Below the pieces are notes generated by a model. It saw only the letters and a list, made by a program, of their open reading frames with translations. It was not told the DNA's origin and did no database searches. 31,593 nt of DNA, taken from NCBI GenBank assembly GCA_019648995.1, contig BLXT01004995.1, forward strand, positions 2,208,776 to 2,240,368, written 5' to 3'. The DNA comes from Plakobranchus ocellatus (lineage: Eukaryota; Mollusca; Gastropoda; Plakobranchidae). The position numbers and the translations under genes were made by a program. Shown here in pieces: positions 30,206 through 31,593 of the stretch. The stretch's first letter is position 1, and each line of letters starts with the position of its first letter.

Positions 30206-30240
30206 CCTGACTTTGTTTGGTTTTGTTTGTTTTGCAAAAG
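30183..30240 (+). terminator. Polyadenylation site of the PARP-like gene
   Basis: AATAAA at 30183-30188; about 25-45 bp downstream is a GT-rich element, TTTGTTTGGTTTTGTTTGTT (30212-30231). Several TGTA motifs lie just upstream. This is the standard animal arrangement and puts cleavage near 30200-30210. Confidence 0.7.
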
Positions 30241-30918
30241 AGCATAAGATAGGATACTGCTTTGCAATCAAACTCAGAAGCATAATGTCTTTCTAGAAAC
30301 CAGACCTAAAGAGTTAGATGTGGCATTTTGCTTTAAGAAAAGATAAAAGGGTTTGTTGTTTTTTTTTCCATAAAAAATTCTAAAACACTGTTTTCAAAAA
30401 GAGAAAAATTCCGTACCTGGAAAGCAGCATAGTTCATTCTAGTTCCCACCACTGCAAACACAGAAAAAAGTTTCAGGCCATTTCAATTGATAAAAATATT
30501 TTAAATGTGATTTTTTACCCTTACATGTACATTGGGTTGGAGACACATCCATCCATTATAAATTATGGTTTTATTTTTTATTTTTTTTTTTGTTGTTGTT
30601 ATTTTTGTTTTCTCGATGAAAAGGTCTTAATTTCATCGATTATTATAGTAAAACGACGCATGAAATTATAACAATGTTGATGAGTTCCTCCCTGACATTG
30701 TAAAAATGTTTCAGATTTTGATGCTGGAAGACTCAATTTTGTTGTAGTGATGAGATAAGATGATTACAGTTACAGGCTAAGAGAGCGTTTTTGGATACAT
30801 ACTATTATTAACCTAATACAAGTGTTGAAGTTTAGAAAGTTCGTATGTTAGTCTAAAATTATACTGTAGTTTGATGCAGTTGACGTTGTGTTCACAAGGT
30901 CATACGTCTTTGAATTCA

Positions 30919-30920
30919 NN
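30919..30920. other. Two-base assembly gap (NN)
   Basis: Unresolved bases NN after GAATTCA. Either ambiguous base calls or a minimal gap; sequence on either side may not be exactly contiguous. Confidence 0.95.
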
Positions 30921-31246
30921 TTAGGTCAGTGATACCACTGCCGTAGTCTGCCCTGGACAAAACGCTTTAAGATTGTAGACTGGTGAAATGTCATGACGAC
31001 GGCAGCAGAACTGGCGAGTAAAGTGACCGCAATACCCAGTGATGATTATATATTGATCATAGTTGTACCAGCCATGGTAAAAAAACCCGTCACAATAGCA
31101 AACAACAGCAATAGCCACAAACAAAAAGAACGACAAAATGACATTTTAAGAGAAAAAAAAAAGAAGAAAAAAAATCCTTAAACACTGCAAATTTATGGTC
31201 ACATCAGTACTGATGAAATGAAATCTGAATTTTTGCTGGCTCACTC

Positions 31247-31509
31247 ATCCACTTTTTATAAAAGTGTTTATTATTTTTGGGTTATTTTTTCTTGGCTATT
31301 TTCCTTTTTAATGTTTACTAATGATACTTTTTATTATGCTTATTGACGCGATCGTACAAATTAAAGATACAGATAAAATAGTTTATATAGAAGATCCACT
31401 TTTTATAAGGGTATTTATTATTTTTCAGTTATTTTTGCTTTTTTTTTATTTTTTTTAAAATACTTTTTATTATGCTTATAGACCCGATTGTACAAATTGC
31501 AGATTTATA
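31247..31509. repeat. Diverged direct repeat, period about 147 bp
   Basis: ATCCACTTTTTATAA occurs at 31247 and 31394; both copies continue through GTTTATTATTTTT-like sequence to ACTTTTTATTATGCTTAT, GA(C)CCGAT-GTACAAATT. The copies differ by substitutions and small indels. Confidence 0.8.
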
Positions 31510-31593
31510 TAGCTATTTAGGTCACACAATATTTTTGAAATAACGAATATAGGACTGTTTCCTTCAGTCGTAACGATAACTAAATCTGGAAAT

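Larger units (their letters stand above)
30206..31593. other. Intergenic sequence without recognisable gene
   Basis: AT-rich sequence with T runs, a 2-N gap at 30919-30920 and a diverged direct repeat at 31247-31509. The overlapping ORFs at 30921 (minus) and 30993 (plus, ending in a poly-Lys run) show no domain pattern. Confidence 0.65.

Noticed and set aside
30921-31181. Overlapping ORFs near the right end as the start of a next gene
   Set aside because: One ends in a poly-Lys run from an A-rich tract and the other is antisense to it; both are short, without domain features, and lie next to an N gap.
1-31593. CRISPR arrays, bacterial operons, rRNA or canonical tRNA genes
   Set aside because: None seen. 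The direct repeats present are tandem duplications, microsatellites or transposon parts, and the gene is a spliced eukaryotic one.

Overview
This is an AT-rich nuclear genomic window from an animal. Coding blocks are short and separated by GT-AG introns of about 0.35 to 3.2 kb; there are no bacterial operons or ribosome binding sites. The exon style, the tRNA-derived SINE, the decayed non-LTR element, the TTAA-flanked DNA element and motifs such as TCTAGATCTAGA would suit a lophotrochozoan, perhaps a gastropod mollusc. That organism call is a guess from style, not a match.

One gene fills almost the whole window on the + strand. I assembled 23 exons (233..309 through 27175..27296) whose reading phases agree at every junction. 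They give 3222 nt: 1073 residues plus a TAA stop, open at the N-terminus because the gene starts before base 1. The product is a poly(ADP-ribose) polymerase family protein. Its order is ankyrin repeats (residues about 1-64, 181-365 and 430-505, broken by a non-ankyrin stretch and an acidic/basic linker), a WGR domain (about 575-690), the helical regulatory domain (about 697-846) and the ART catalytic domain (about 848-1073). Ankyrin + WGR + regulatory + catalytic is the layout of nematode PME-5 ('tankyrase-like'), not of vertebrate tankyrase, which has SAM and lacks WGR.

The most notable point is the active site. His (H919) and Tyr (Y964) of the PARP H-Y-E triad are present, but the aligned Glu is a Gln (Q1055, CAA at 27237-27239). 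Read literally, the protein should be impaired in chain elongation, possibly a mono-ADP-ribosyl transferase or pseudo-polymerase. A single base error would produce the same picture.

Other layers: one GC-AG intron (10803..11147); an approximately 29-bp repeat triplicated across the exon 7 acceptor, creating decoy splice sites that read into stops; a tRNA-derived SINE with a 9-bp target duplication (17509..17782); an internally deleted endonuclease/reverse-transcriptase LINE fossil in sense orientation (about 24030..25790); a piggyBac-like nonautonomous element with TTAA ends (26270..26993); local tandem duplications at 3550, 19922 and 31247; and microsatellites. After the stop lies about 2.9 kb of probable 3' UTR ending at an AATAAA (30183) with a GT-rich downstream element. 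From there to the end I see no gene; a 2-base N gap lies at 30919-30920.
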